Assembly (NCBI RefSeq): GCF_001406815.1
Contig: NZ_CVRR01000033.1
Span: forward strand, 124,001 to 188,000
DNA from: Roseburia faecis
GTDB lineage: Bacteria > Bacillota > Clostridia > Lachnospirales > Lachnospiraceae
Reading direction: 5' to 3'
DNA length: 64,000 bases
Below, in pieces: positions 24,863-34,500 of the stretch (position 1 is the stretch's first letter; each line of letters opens with the position of its first letter). The translations under genes and the position numbers were made by a program. Under the pieces are notes generated by a model that did not search any database, was not told where the DNA came from, and saw only the letters and a list, made by a program, of their open reading frames with translations.

Positions 24863-26443
24863 ATGGGAGACCACTCATCGGAAAATTATCTGGATCAATT
24901 ATTAAATTCCATGCATGGAGAAGAAACGGAACATCCGAAGGAACAGCAGGCAGCAAAACAGGTTCTGAGAGATGATTTTGAAAAGCAATTGTTTGGAGAA
25001 GAAGAAACGAAGGAAAAGGCAAAAGCGAAAAATGAAGAAGATTTTTTGAGGGAGTTTGAGGAAGAACTGCTCAAGGAAGATATTCCGGAGTATACCGAGA
25101 GCCTGAATCAAAAAAAACAGGAAGAAAAAGCCACACAGATTGACGCTTCCCTGGATGATCTGCTCGATAATATTCCACAGGATGATTTTTCGACAGGGGA
25201 TGCAGCAAAGGAAGAAGAAACCGGTTTTCAGGGGAAAAGTCCGTTGGAAACTGCAATACCACCCGATGAGGATGATTTCGAGGTGAATACACTTGATGAT
25301 GCAGTCGGAACGTTTGACAGCAATCTGCCAAAAGAAGAGGATGGAGAACTGGATCTGTCAGGGCTTTCGGATTCGGATCTTATGGATATGCTTTCCGGAG
25401 ATCAGGATTTATCGGATCTGGGGGATATGCTTTCTTCTGATCAAGATGGAAAACCTTTGGAAGAAACTGATTCCATCGGTGATTTTGCAAGATCGGAAAT
25501 GAATCCGCAGGAAGAAGTGGCAGATAAGATTCCAGAACTTACAGAGCAGGAAGACATACCGGCACAGGCAGAAGAAACCGCTTCCAATGGGAAAAATAAA
25601 AAAAAGAAAAAGAATAAGAAAGAGAAAAAAGAGAAAGAAGGCGGCTTCTGGCAGAAACTTTCCCGGATTATTTTCGGAGAGGATGATGAGGAAGAAAAGC
25701 AGGCGGTTGACATCGGAAATACACAGGGAGCGGATGTCAGTGAACTTTCGGAGGAAAACCAGCAGATCTTAAAGGAACTTGAAGGTACAGGCGGTGATGC
25801 CGGAAGGGAACCGGAAAAGAAAAAGGAAAAACCGAAAAAAGAGAAAAAACCGAAGAAAGAAAAGAAGCCCAAACAGCCAAAACCGCCGAAACCGAAAAAG
25901 GAGAAAAAACCTAAGGAAGTGGATAACACACCGCCGCTGCCAAAGGGACCGGTGATTGCGATTGTTCTTATGGCAGTGTCATTGTTTGCATTTGTCATGA
26001 TTGTGACAAATCTTTTGGGGTATCAGGCAAACTTAAGTCAGGCAAAGGAAAAATATGAGCAGGGTTCTTATGTGGAGGCATACCGTAAGCTGCAGGGGCT
26101 TTCGATCAAGGAGCGCGATGAAAAGCTTTATCATCAGCTGGCAACTCTTGCTGCTGTCTCGGAAAAGTATCAGGCATATCTCGTATTTGATAATTACGGT
26201 TCAAAAATTGATGCACTTGATGCACTGGTATGTGCATATGGGCGTTATGACCTGAACCAGAAAAATGCCAAAGAGTATGGCTGTGAAGATCAGCTTGAGA
26301 AGATCGGAGGAAAGATTATCAAAGCACTGCTGAAAGATTATGATATGACAGGGGATGAGGCACTGGATATCTACCAGACCAGAAAGCGGGATGATTATAC
26401 GGTAAAATTGCATCAGAAGCTGAAAGAACTTGGGCTGGGATAA
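24863..26443 (+). CDS. Large bipolar membrane protein, unknown function
   Basis: 526 residues with no family I can name. Residues 1-240 are highly acidic and low-complexity with repeated DLLDNIP/DLSGLSDSDLMDML motifs. A Lys tract (about 245-262), a small globular patch (FWQKLSRIIFGEDDEEEK) and a second long Lys/Pro tract (about 320-355) follow. One membrane helix lies at 362-387, and the last 139 residues form TPR-like helices (KEKYEQGSYVEAYRKLQGL). With the basic tract on the inner side, the acidic half is cytoplasmic and the TPR-like part outside. GGAG lies 8 bases before the ATG at 24863; an earlier in-frame ATG at 24821 lacks a site. Confidence 0.75.
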   Translation: MGDHSSENYLDQLLNSMHGEETEHPKEQQAAKQVLRDDFEKQLFGEEETKEKAKAKNEEDFLREFEEELLKEDIPEYTESLNQKKQEEKATQIDASLDDLLDNIPQDDFSTGDAAKEEETGFQGKSPLETAIPPDEDDFEVNTLDDAVGTFDSNLPKEEDGELDLSGLSDSDLMDMLSGDQDLSDLGDMLSSDQDGKPLEETDSIGDFARSEMNPQEEVADKIPELTEQEDIPAQAEETASNGKNKKKKKNKKEKKEKEGGFWQKLSRIIFGEDDEEEKQAVDIGNTQGADVSELSEENQQILKELEGTGGDAGREPEKKKEKPKKEKKPKKEKKPKQPKPPKPKKEKKPKEVDNTPPLPKGPVIAIVLMAVSLFAFVMIVTNLLGYQANLSQAKEKYEQGSYVEAYRKLQGLSIKERDEKLYHQLATLAAVSEKYQAYLVFDNYGSKIDALDALVCAYGRYDLNQKNAKEYGCEDQLEKIGGKIIKALLKDYDMTGDEALDIYQTRKRDDYTVKLHQKLKELGLG

Positions 26444-26495
26444 AAAAATAGCAGAAAGTAAGGCAGGAGACTGTTAATTTAGGAGTAAGACCTAT

Positions 26496-27116
26496 ATGAT
26501 TGCAATAATAGACTACAACGCTGGAAATTTAAAAAGCGTGGAAAAAGCATTGCATTTTCTCGGAGAAGACTGTGTGATCACACGTAATTTTCACGAGATT
26601 GAGACCGCAGACAAAGTGATTCTTCCGGGAGTCGGTGCATTTGGCGATGCGATGGAACAATTGAAAAAATACGAGCTGGACAAGGTGATTCATCAGGTGA
26701 CAGCGGAAAATAAGCCATTTCTTGGCATCTGTCTGGGACTGCAGCTTCTCTTTGAGGGAAGCGATGAGAGTCAGGGTGTAGAGGGACTCCATGTGCTGGA
26801 CGGACAGATTCTGCGGATTCCGGATCAGTCGGGACTTAAGATTCCGCACATCGGGTGGAATTCTCTGCATTTACAGAATGACGGAAGACTTTTTGCTGGG
26901 CTGGAGGAAAATCCGTATGTATATTTTGTACATTCCTATTATCTGAAAGCAGCGGATGAACAGATAGTGAAAGCAACCACACAGTACAGTACGACAATTC
27001 ATGCATCGGTAGAATCCGGAAATACATTTGCATGTCAGTTTCATCCGGAAAAGAGCGGTACGGTTGGACTTTCGATTTTGAAAAATTTTGCAAAGCTGCA
27101 GGGAGGAAATGCATAG
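26496..27116 (+). CDS. hisH: Imidazole glycerol phosphate synthase glutaminase subunit
   Basis: 206-residue class I glutamine amidotransferase of histidine biosynthesis. It releases ammonia from glutamine for HisF. The nucleophile is in [11 protein letters not shown], and the His-Glu pair in CQFHPEKSG; the N-terminus [15 protein letters not shown] is typical. The stop TAG overlaps the GTG start of hisF by one base. No other his genes adjoin, so the rest of the pathway must be elsewhere. Confidence 0.96.
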   Translation: MIAIIDYNAGNLKSVEKALHFLGEDCVITRNFHEIETADKVILPGVGAFGDAMEQLKKYELDKVIHQVTAENKPFLGICLGLQLLFEGSDESQGVEGLHVLDGQILRIPDQSGLKIPHIGWNSLHLQNDGRLFAGLEENPYVYFVHSYYLKAADEQIVKATTQYSTTIHASVESGNTFACQFHPEKSGTVGLSILKNFAKLQGGNA

Positions 27117-27877
27117 TGTTTACGAAGAGAATTATTCCTTGTCTGGATGTGAATGACGGACGTGTGGTAAAAGGCATTAACTTTGTGAATTTAAGAGATG
27201 CCGGAGATCCGGTAGAGGTCGCAGCAGCTTACGACAAGGCGGGCGCAGATGAAGTAGTCTTTCTGGATATTACCGCATCTTCCGATCACCGTGCAACGGT
27301 GGTAGACATGGTGCGTAAGGTTGCAGAGAAGGTGTTTATCCCGTTTACGGTAGGCGGTGGTATCCGTACGGTGGAGGATTTTAAGGTACTGCTTCGGGAA
27401 GGTGCCGACAAGATTTCCATTAATTCTTCCGCAATCAATACACCGGAGCTGATTGGAAATGCAGCGGACAAGTTTGGCAGCCAGTGTGTGGTAGTCGCCA
27501 TTGATGCCAGACGAAGAGAGGATGGAAGCGGCTGGAATGTTTACAAAAACGGCGGTCGTATTGATACCGGGCTTGACGCTGTAGAATGGGCAATGAAAGC
27601 TAACAGACTTGGTGCGGGAGAAATTCTTCTGACCAGCATGGACTGCGATGGAACAAAGGCAGGGTATGATATTGAACTGACCAGACAGATTGCAGACAAT
27701 GTTTCCATTCCAGTGATTGCATCCGGTGGTGCGGGCACAAAAGAACATTTTTATGAGGCCCTGACAGAGGGACATGCAGATGCAGCACTGGCAGCGTCCC
27801 TGTTTCATTATAAGGAGCTGGAGATCAGGGATCTGAAAAACTATCTGGCAGACCGCGGTGTCTCCGTGCGTAGATAG
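27116..27877 (+). CDS. hisF: Imidazole glycerol phosphate synthase cyclase subunit
   Basis: 253-residue (beta/alpha)8 barrel, exactly the family length. It joins ammonia from HisH to PRFAR to give imidazole glycerol phosphate and AICAR. Catalytic Asp residues lie in [11 protein letters not shown] and VVAIDARR; phosphate-binding loops VGGGIRT and ASGGAG are present. Start: GTG at 27116, with GGAGG in the end of hisH 9 bases upstream, producing the expected [12 protein letters not shown]-terminus. Confidence 0.96.
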   Translation: MFTKRIIPCLDVNDGRVVKGINFVNLRDAGDPVEVAAAYDKAGADEVVFLDITASSDHRATVVDMVRKVAEKVFIPFTVGGGIRTVEDFKVLLREGADKISINSSAINTPELIGNAADKFGSQCVVVAIDARRREDGSGWNVYKNGGRIDTGLDAVEWAMKANRLGAGEILLTSMDCDGTKAGYDIELTRQIADNVSIPVIASGGAGTKEHFYEALTEGHADAALAASLFHYKELEIRDLKNYLADRGVSVRR

Positions 27878-27891
27878 GAGTGAATGAAATT

Positions 27892-28569
27892 ATGGCAATG
27901 ATAACAAACGACTGGCTTCCGGCAGTCCGTGAGGAATTCGCCAAACCATATTACCGGCAGCTGTATCAGTTTGTGAAAGAAGAGTATAGCCGCACGGTTG
28001 TGTATCCGCCGGCAGAGGATATTTTTAATGCACTGCATTTTACACCGCTTAGTGAGGTAAAAGTACTGATTCTGGGACAGGACCCGTATCACAATGAACA
28101 TCAGGCACATGGTCTTTCGTTTTCTGTCCTTCCGGATCAGAAAGAAATTCCGCCATCTCTGCAGAATATTTATAAAGAACTGCAGGATGATCTGGGGTGT
28201 AAAATTCCAAACAACGGCTATCTGAAAAAATGGGCAGATCAGGGTGTACTGCTTTTGAATACCGTGCTTACGGTGCGGGCGCATCAGGCAAATTCCCATC
28301 AGGGAAGAGGATGGGAGCAGTTTACGGATGCGATCATTCAGGCAGTGAATGCGCAGGATCGTCCGATTGTGTATATGTTGTGGGGACGTCCGGCGCAGAG
28401 CAAAATACCGATGCTTACAAATCCAAAGCACCTGATCTTAAAGGCACCGCATCCAAGTCCGCTTTCCGCGTATCGCGGGTTCTTTGGATGCAGACATTTC
28501 AGTCAGGCAAATCAGTTTCTAAAAGAACATGGAATCGAGCCGATTGACTGGCAGATAGAAGACATTTAA
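27892..28569 (+). CDS. ung: Uracil-DNA glycosylase
   Basis: 225-residue family 1 UDG that removes uracil from DNA in base excision repair. Motifs: LILGQDPYHNEHQAHG (catalytic Asp), LLLNTVLTV and HPSPLSAYRGFFGC (catalytic His). The ATG at 27892 is chosen for the AGGAG 11 bases upstream and the usual length; the GTG at 27880 lies within that site. It lies 14 bases after hisF and probably shares its transcript. Confidence 0.95.
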   Translation: MAMITNDWLPAVREEFAKPYYRQLYQFVKEEYSRTVVYPPAEDIFNALHFTPLSEVKVLILGQDPYHNEHQAHGLSFSVLPDQKEIPPSLQNIYKELQDDLGCKIPNNGYLKKWADQGVLLLNTVLTVRAHQANSHQGRGWEQFTDAIIQAVNAQDRPIVYMLWGRPAQSKIPMLTNPKHLILKAPHPSPLSAYRGFFGCRHFSQANQFLKEHGIEPIDWQIEDI

Positions 28570-28594
28570 GAAATTTCTTGATAAAAAGAGGAGT

Positions 28595-28621
28595 GCCCCA
28601 TTGTCCAATGGACAATGGGGC
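28595..28621 (+). repeat. Perfect 12-bp inverted repeat after ung
   Basis: GCCCCATTGTCC, loop AAT, GGACAATGGGGC. The stem is perfect but no T run follows (GAATTATG), so it is not a standard intrinsic terminator; it may stabilise the 3' end or bind a protein. The next 200 bases are AT-rich without a supported gene. Confidence 0.7.
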
Positions 28622-28831
28622 GAATTATGAAAAAATAACAAGTTAGTAACTTTGCTTTCTTTTATGTTCTTATAATAGCATCTGATTGTGAATAAAATAT
28701 GAACAAAACGAAAAGAAATTGTTATCTTTTCGTAATTATAACCAAAATACGGAAAAATACCACAAAAGTATTGTAAAAACAGTGAAAAAGCGATAGGATA
28801 AAAGAAAGAATTGTGTGAAAGAGGTGATACT

Positions 28832-29602
28832 ATGAGAGGAATTTCGATGTATGATTCATCGTCAGTAAGTACTTTATTTTCCAGTCTGGGTTCTTCGAAA
28901 AGCACAGGAAGTGGCCTGTTTGGAATCAATTTAAGTGAGTATGCAAGTATTCGCAGTGGTTCTTATGGCAAATTAATGCGCTCTTATTTTTCAATGGATT
29001 CCACGAAGGGCACCTCGAAGTCGGATGACAGCACCAAAAATACGATCGAGGATCTGGCCACGACCACATCAACGTCAAAAGACAGTACCAAGACGCTGGC
29101 TGCGATAGAGTCCGATGCCAAGGAACTGACAGACTCTGCCAAGGCATTGTATACCCGCAGTAACAACAAGGTGTTTACAAAGGATTCCGGGGGCAGCTAC
29201 GATACGGACAAGATCTACAAAGCAGTAAAGAGTTTTGCGGATGATTACAACTCCATGCTGGATACAGCCGGCAAGTCATCGACGAACCGCATTTCCCGGT
29301 CGGTAAGTTCTATGAAAAATGAGACTTCTTACAATGAGAAACCCTTAAAGGAAATAGGAATTACGGTCGATGAAAAGACCGGCAAGCTGTCGGTGGATGA
29401 GACAACGTTTAAGAGTGCGGACACAGAGAAAATAAAGAACCTGTTCAATGGAACCGGTTCCTACGCATACAGTGTGGCAACAAAGGCAGCCATGACAGAG
29501 TCCTATGCAAAGTCAGAAGCCGCAAAATCCAATACATATACGAAGAATGGCACGTATAATTACAATTATAACAGCGGAAATATTTTTACAGATATGTTTT
29601 AA
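28832..29602 (+). CDS. FliD C-terminal-domain-like protein
   Basis: 256 residues. The part from about 125 on resembles the C-terminal domain of flagellar cap protein FliD/HAP2: a helical YKAVKSFADDYNSMLDTA, then LKEIGITVDEKTGKLSVDE and the IKNLFNGTGS segment that in FliD closes the domain. The long N-terminal and middle domains of FliD are missing, replaced by about 75 residues rich in Ser, Thr, Lys and Asp. No signal peptide. GAGGTG lies 5 bases before the ATG. It may be an exported flagellar/surface accessory or an orphan derivative. No flagellar genes are adjacent, though cheV lies 4 kb upstream. Confidence 0.65.
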   Translation: MRGISMYDSSSVSTLFSSLGSSKSTGSGLFGINLSEYASIRSGSYGKLMRSYFSMDSTKGTSKSDDSTKNTIEDLATTTSTSKDSTKTLAAIESDAKELTDSAKALYTRSNNKVFTKDSGGSYDTDKIYKAVKSFADDYNSMLDTAGKSSTNRISRSVSSMKNETSYNEKPLKEIGITVDEKTGKLSVDETTFKSADTEKIKNLFNGTGSYAYSVATKAAMTESYAKSEAAKSNTYTKNGTYNYNYNSGNIFTDMF

Positions 29603-29628
29603 ATAGTTGAAAATGAGTTTTCGAAATG

Positions 29629-29678
29629 CAGGAAACCCTCTTTGCTGGACAGACCAGCAGAGAGGGTTTCCTGTTTTT
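29629..29678 (+). terminator. Terminator between FliD-like gene and ABC-F gene
   Basis: CAGGAAACCCTCT...GCTGG pairs with CCAGC...AGAGGGTTTCCTG, followed by TTTTT. It separates two convergent genes; only the + direction has a good T run. Confidence 0.9.
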
Positions 29679-29702
29679 ACCAAACAGACAGAGGGTAACA
29701 GA

Positions 29703-31343
29703 TTAATCATCTGCCTCCTCATCTGCAGTTGTATTGTATACCTGACGTTTTCTTGCCATAACATCACTTTCGAGATATTCGTCATAAGTAGAAACCTTGT
29801 CTACCATGCTTCCATCCGGAAGAAACTCGATGATGCGGTTCGCAGTTGTCTGTACGACCTGATGGTCACGGCAGGCAAACAGGATGACACCAGGGAATTT
29901 GATCATACCATTATTCAATGCGGTGATGGATTCCATATCCAGGTGGTCTGTCGGCTCATCAAAGATTAAAACGTTGCTTCCCATGATCATCATGCGGGAG
30001 AGAAGGACACGGACTTTTTCTCCACCGGAGAGGACACGCATCTTTTTTACACCATCTTCACCGGCAAAAAGCATACGGCCGAGGAAACCGCGGACATAAG
30101 TTGCGTCTTTGATCTCGGAGTATTGGGTCAGCCAGTCGACGATCAGCTCATCGGAATCAAAGATGGCGGTATTATCCTTCGGGAAATAAGACTGGCTTGT
30201 TGTAACTCCCCATTTGTAAGATCCTTCATCCGGTTCCATTTCCCCGGCGAGAATTTTAAACAATGTTGTCTTTGCAAGCTCATTTCCACCGACAAAGGCG
30301 ATTTTGTCATCGTGTCCGACAATAAAGGAAATGTTGTCAAGAACTTTTACACCGTCAATGGTTTTACTGATTCCGTCTACGGTCAGAACTTCATTTCCAA
30401 TTTCACGGTTTGGACGGAAATCAATGTACGGATATTTACGGCTGGAAGGACGGATGTCATCTAGCTGGATTTTTTCCAGGGCACGCTTACGGGAAGTTGC
30501 CTGCTTGGATTTGGAAGCATTTGCAGAGAAACGGGAGATAAACTCCTGCAGCTCTTTGATTTTTTCTTCCTTTTTCTTGTTGGCTTCTTTCATCTGACGG
30601 ACAAGAAGCTGGCTGGATTCATACCAGAAATCGTAGTTTCCGGCATACAGCTGAATTTTGCCGTAATCCATATCTGCAATGTTGGTGCAGACTTTGTTTA
30701 AGAAATAACGGTCATGGGAAACCACGATAACCGTGTTTTCAAAGTTGATCAGAAATTCTTCTAACCATGCGATGGCATCAAGATCCAGGTGGTTGGTCGG
30801 CTCATCGAGAAGAAGAATGTCCGGGTTGCCAAACAGTGCCTGCGCAAGAAGTACTTTGACTTTTGCGGCACCCGGCAGGTCTGCCATCTGTGTGTAGTGA
30901 TCCTCGGTCGGAATTCCAAGACCGTTTAACAGGGTGGCAGCATCGGATTCGGCATTCCAGCCGTCCATGTCTGCAAATTCTGCTTCAAGTTCACTGGCGC
31001 GGATACCATCCTCATCGGAAAAATCTTCTTTCATGTAGATGGCATCTTTTTCTTTCATGATGTCATACAGACGTTTATTTCCCATGATAACCGTGTCGAG
31101 TACGGTATACTCATCATACTTGAAGTGGTCCTGCTGCAGGAAAGACAGACGCTGTCCCGGTGTGATGACAATGTCACCGCTGGTTGGCTCTAACTGCCCG
31201 GATAAAATTTTTAAAAAGGTAGATTTGCCGGCACCGTTTGCACCGATCAAACCGTAACAGTTCCCCTCGGTAAACTTTACGTTTACATCTTCGAAAAGGG
31301 CTTTTTTGCCTAATCTTAAAGTAATGTTATTTGCACTAATCAT
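29703..31343 (-). CDS. ABC-F family ATPase, YbiT-like
   Basis: 546 residues with two ABC domains and a linker, no membrane part; ABC-F proteins act on the ribosome. Domain 1: GANGAGKST (Walker A), a loop LPGAAKVKVLLA in place of LSGG, LLLDEPTNHLD and VVSHDRYF. Domain 2: GGNELAKTT in place of GxNGxGKT, a canonical LSGGEKVRVLL, LIFDEPTDHLD, and FACRDHQVV where VSHD is expected, so the H-loop His is replaced by Arg. The first-domain variant is normal in YbiT-like proteins; the second-domain changes suggest weak or asymmetric ATP hydrolysis. Translation start ATG at 31343 on the - strand. Confidence 0.9.
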   Translation of the reverse strand: MISANNITLRLGKKALFEDVNVKFTEGNCYGLIGANGAGKSTFLKILSGQLEPTSGDIVITPGQRLSFLQQDHFKYDEYTVLDTVIMGNKRLYDIMKEKDAIYMKEDFSDEDGIRASELEAEFADMDGWNAESDAATLLNGLGIPTEDHYTQMADLPGAAKVKVLLAQALFGNPDILLLDEPTNHLDLDAIAWLEEFLINFENTVIVVSHDRYFLNKVCTNIADMDYGKIQLYAGNYDFWYESSQLLVRQMKEANKKKEEKIKELQEFISRFSANASKSKQATSRKRALEKIQLDDIRPSSRKYPYIDFRPNREIGNEVLTVDGISKTIDGVKVLDNISFIVGHDDKIAFVGGNELAKTTLFKILAGEMEPDEGSYKWGVTTSQSYFPKDNTAIFDSDELIVDWLTQYSEIKDATYVRGFLGRMLFAGEDGVKKMRVLSGGEKVRVLLSRMMIMGSNVLIFDEPTDHLDMESITALNNGMIKFPGVILFACRDHQVVQTTANRIIEFLPDGSMVDKVSTYDEYLESDVMARKRQVYNTTADEEADD

Positions 31344-31444
31344 ACGAAAACCTCATTGCTTTACTTAATATGTCTATGATAAAATCACAAATTCTATTAT
31401 AAACATGACATGGGATATATTTCAAGAAGAAAAACGCTTTCTTG

Positions 31445-31473
31445 TTGGAAATGTATAGAAATAATGATATAAT
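31445..31473 (+). promoter_or_regulatory. Promoter of the PAS-GGDEF-EAL gene
   Basis: TTGGAA (31445-31450), 17-base spacer, TATAAT (31468-31473). Confidence 0.65.
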
Positions 31474-31506
31474 GGAGAAAGAATTGAACGAAATTGGGGC
31501 AAAGCT

Positions 31507-34500
31507 ATGGATTATAGGGAATTTATACAGTTGGATCTGCCTGTCGCAGTTGCAATTGTCAGTTGTGGGGCAGACTGGAGAGTGGAAGAGGCAAACGCAG
31601 AGTTTACGGATGTACTTGGATACACGGAAAAGGAACTGCGGGAAACCAGACCACAAAAAATGGTATATGACGAAGATTATGCAAATCTGGTCAGTGTATT
31701 GGAAAATGTTGTCCGGACACATGACAACGGAAAAATGCAGCTTCGTATCGTACGCCCCGATGGGAAAACCCGGTGGGTGGAGATGCGGTGCAGTGTTCTG
31801 GCACATTACGATGTAAAACCATATGTGGTTTTATTTTTATGGGATATTGATGAGGAAAAAAGACGGGAAGAACATCAGAAACTGTTGAACCAGAAATATG
31901 AGCTGATGGAACAGCTGTCTTTGGAATATCCGTTTGATCTGGATGTGGAAAACTGGACGATGCTGCGCTCGTACCGGCTGATGGAACTGAGGGGACAATA
32001 CGATTATTCCGAACAATATTTTCCGGTGGATGAAGAAGTTCTGACACTCTGTCCACCGGATCAGGAGCTTTTTCTGAAGGCTATGAAAGAAGCTGCCACA
32101 GAGGAAAAAACCGGAAGTATGGATACAAGGTTTAATATCCATACGGAAAATGAGACACCGAAATATCTCTGGTTTAGAACTTATTACAAGAGCATTGCAG
32201 ACCATAATGGACGGATCACCCGGATTATCGGAAGAAGTTTTAATATTGATGAAGATAAGAATCTTCAGGAAGAAGTGCGGAGAGATCCGCTGACGAAACT
32301 GCTCAACAAGCTGGAAATCCAAAGGGAGACCGATGCATTTCTGGAAGGAGCAGAAGACGGAACCCATGTATTGTTTCTGATTGATATTGATAATTTTAAA
32401 GGTGTCAATGATAATTTCGGGCATACATTCGGTGATACCGTAATCGTAGATGTTGCAAATATTATCAAATCTTTTTTCCGCAACAATGATCTGACCGGAA
32501 GGGTCGGTGGGGATGAATTCCTTGTGCTGATGAAGAACACAACACTCGAGAAGGCAAAGGAACGTGCCGGAAATCTTGGAGAAGCACTCTGCAAAGTTTA
32601 TACGGGGGGCTCCATTCACTACAGGATCTCGGCAAGTATTGGTCTGGCCGCCTGTAACGGTGGGGATGGAAATACATACAGTTCCCTGTTTGAAAAAGCG
32701 GATCATGCCATGTATCGTACCAAGCAGGGGGGCAAAAATGGATATGAGATTGCCGGTGCAAAAGATGTGGGAATGATCAGAAACGGAATCAAAAACATTG
32801 AGCGGCGGGAAAACATGGGCGCAGAAGACCGTGAATTCCTTGCATTTTCCATCAGTCTTATGGCGCACGCCAAAAATATAGACGGGTCGCTGAATATGCT
32901 TTTAAACAGGATTACGGAAAGATACCAGCTGGATCTTGTTATGGTATTTGAGGATAACACCGAAAATGACGGAATGGTCATGACCAATTATTTTGGAAAT
33001 AATTTCTCTTTTTATGGGAAAAGTGCGTTTCCAAAGAAAAGTCCTTCACTAAAGGAACTACAGCCAGGGGAGTATATGATAGTTAAAAATTCGCGGAGCA
33101 ATTTTGCAACGGGGATGGGAAAGTATCTTAAGTCAACGGATACATACAACGAAAAAGCTCCGTTTTCTGCTGTGGTTGGAAAATTTGAATATGTTGGGGG
33201 CTGTACAGGGGAAGTAATTTATGTGTCACTGGACGAAGAACGGCAGTGGCAGCCGGGAGAGTTGGAAATTTTTCAGGAACTGACCCGTATGATGGCTATT
33301 TTTGTGTCCCTGCGCTATCGGGTCGCGGAAAGCCGGGAACAGATCAGTTCCATCCAGAAAAAAGATCCGCTGACAGGGCTGTACAATCAGGAGGCATTCC
33401 GTGAAGCGGTGGTTGAAATTCTGGCACATTCCAAGCCGGATGAAGTATATGCCATTGAGTATATGGATATCAATAATTTTGGATATATCAATGAAAATTA
33501 TGGCTATAAAGTAGGGGACAGTGTCCTTAAAATGTTTGCACAGGATATCTTTATGCAGGAGTATTTCCGTGCAGGCTGCCGTTTGTATTCGGATTTTTTT
33601 CTGCTTCTGATTGCAGATGAAAGTCAGGAAAAAATGATCGATCGTCTGCACAACAGAAATAAAAGATTTTCCAATATGCAGAATCACAGGTATCCAAACA
33701 GTGGAATGGGGATATCGGCAGGGGTATATATTCTGGAAGACAATAAAATGGACATCGAGTTTGCGATCGAAAATGCCAATCTTGCATGGAAAAATGCAAA
33801 AAATACCGGGAAGAGGGATATTACCCTGTATAATCCTTCCCTGCGTATCCAGCGTACCGAGGAGCAAAAAATAGTCGGGGAATTTTATGAGGCATTATAC
33901 CGGGATGATTTCCAGATGTATCTGCAGCCAAAGTTTATTTTACGTGACCGGAGTGTTTATGGGGCAGAAGCACTGGCACGATGGAAACGTCCGGATGGAA
34001 AGATTCTTCCGCCGGGAATGTTTATTGATTCTCTCGAAAAAATAGGATATATCACAGAGCTTGATTTTTATATTTATGAGGAAGTGTTAAAAACTCTCGA
34101 AAAATGGGACAAGCAGCACCGGAGAAAAATTGTGATTTCAACCAATTTTTCCGGGCGTCATTTTGAGTCGGACGGAGAGGAATTTTTAAACCGTATCCAG
34201 CATGTGCTTTCCAAATACAGTGTCCGTCCGGAGTATATAGAAATTGAGGTGACAGAGGGCGTACTTGTAAAAAATGTAGCAGTCCTTGAAAAGTGTATGA
34301 ACCGGCTGCACGAGATTGGATTCCGTGTGGCAATTGATGATTTCGGAACAGGATATTCTTCACTTTCCGTACTTGCAGATATGCCTGCAGACGTCATAAA
34401 AATTGACAAAAGTTTTATTAATAAAGGCATGACGGAACAAAAGAAAAATCTTCTTTACGAAATCGGCCGTATGGTAAAGATTTTACATAAAGATATTATT

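Noticed and set aside
28765-28805. Sigma-28 flagellar promoter before the FliD-like gene
   Set aside because: A CGATA and a TAAA are present, but spacing is about 11 bases instead of 15 and flanking bases do not match.
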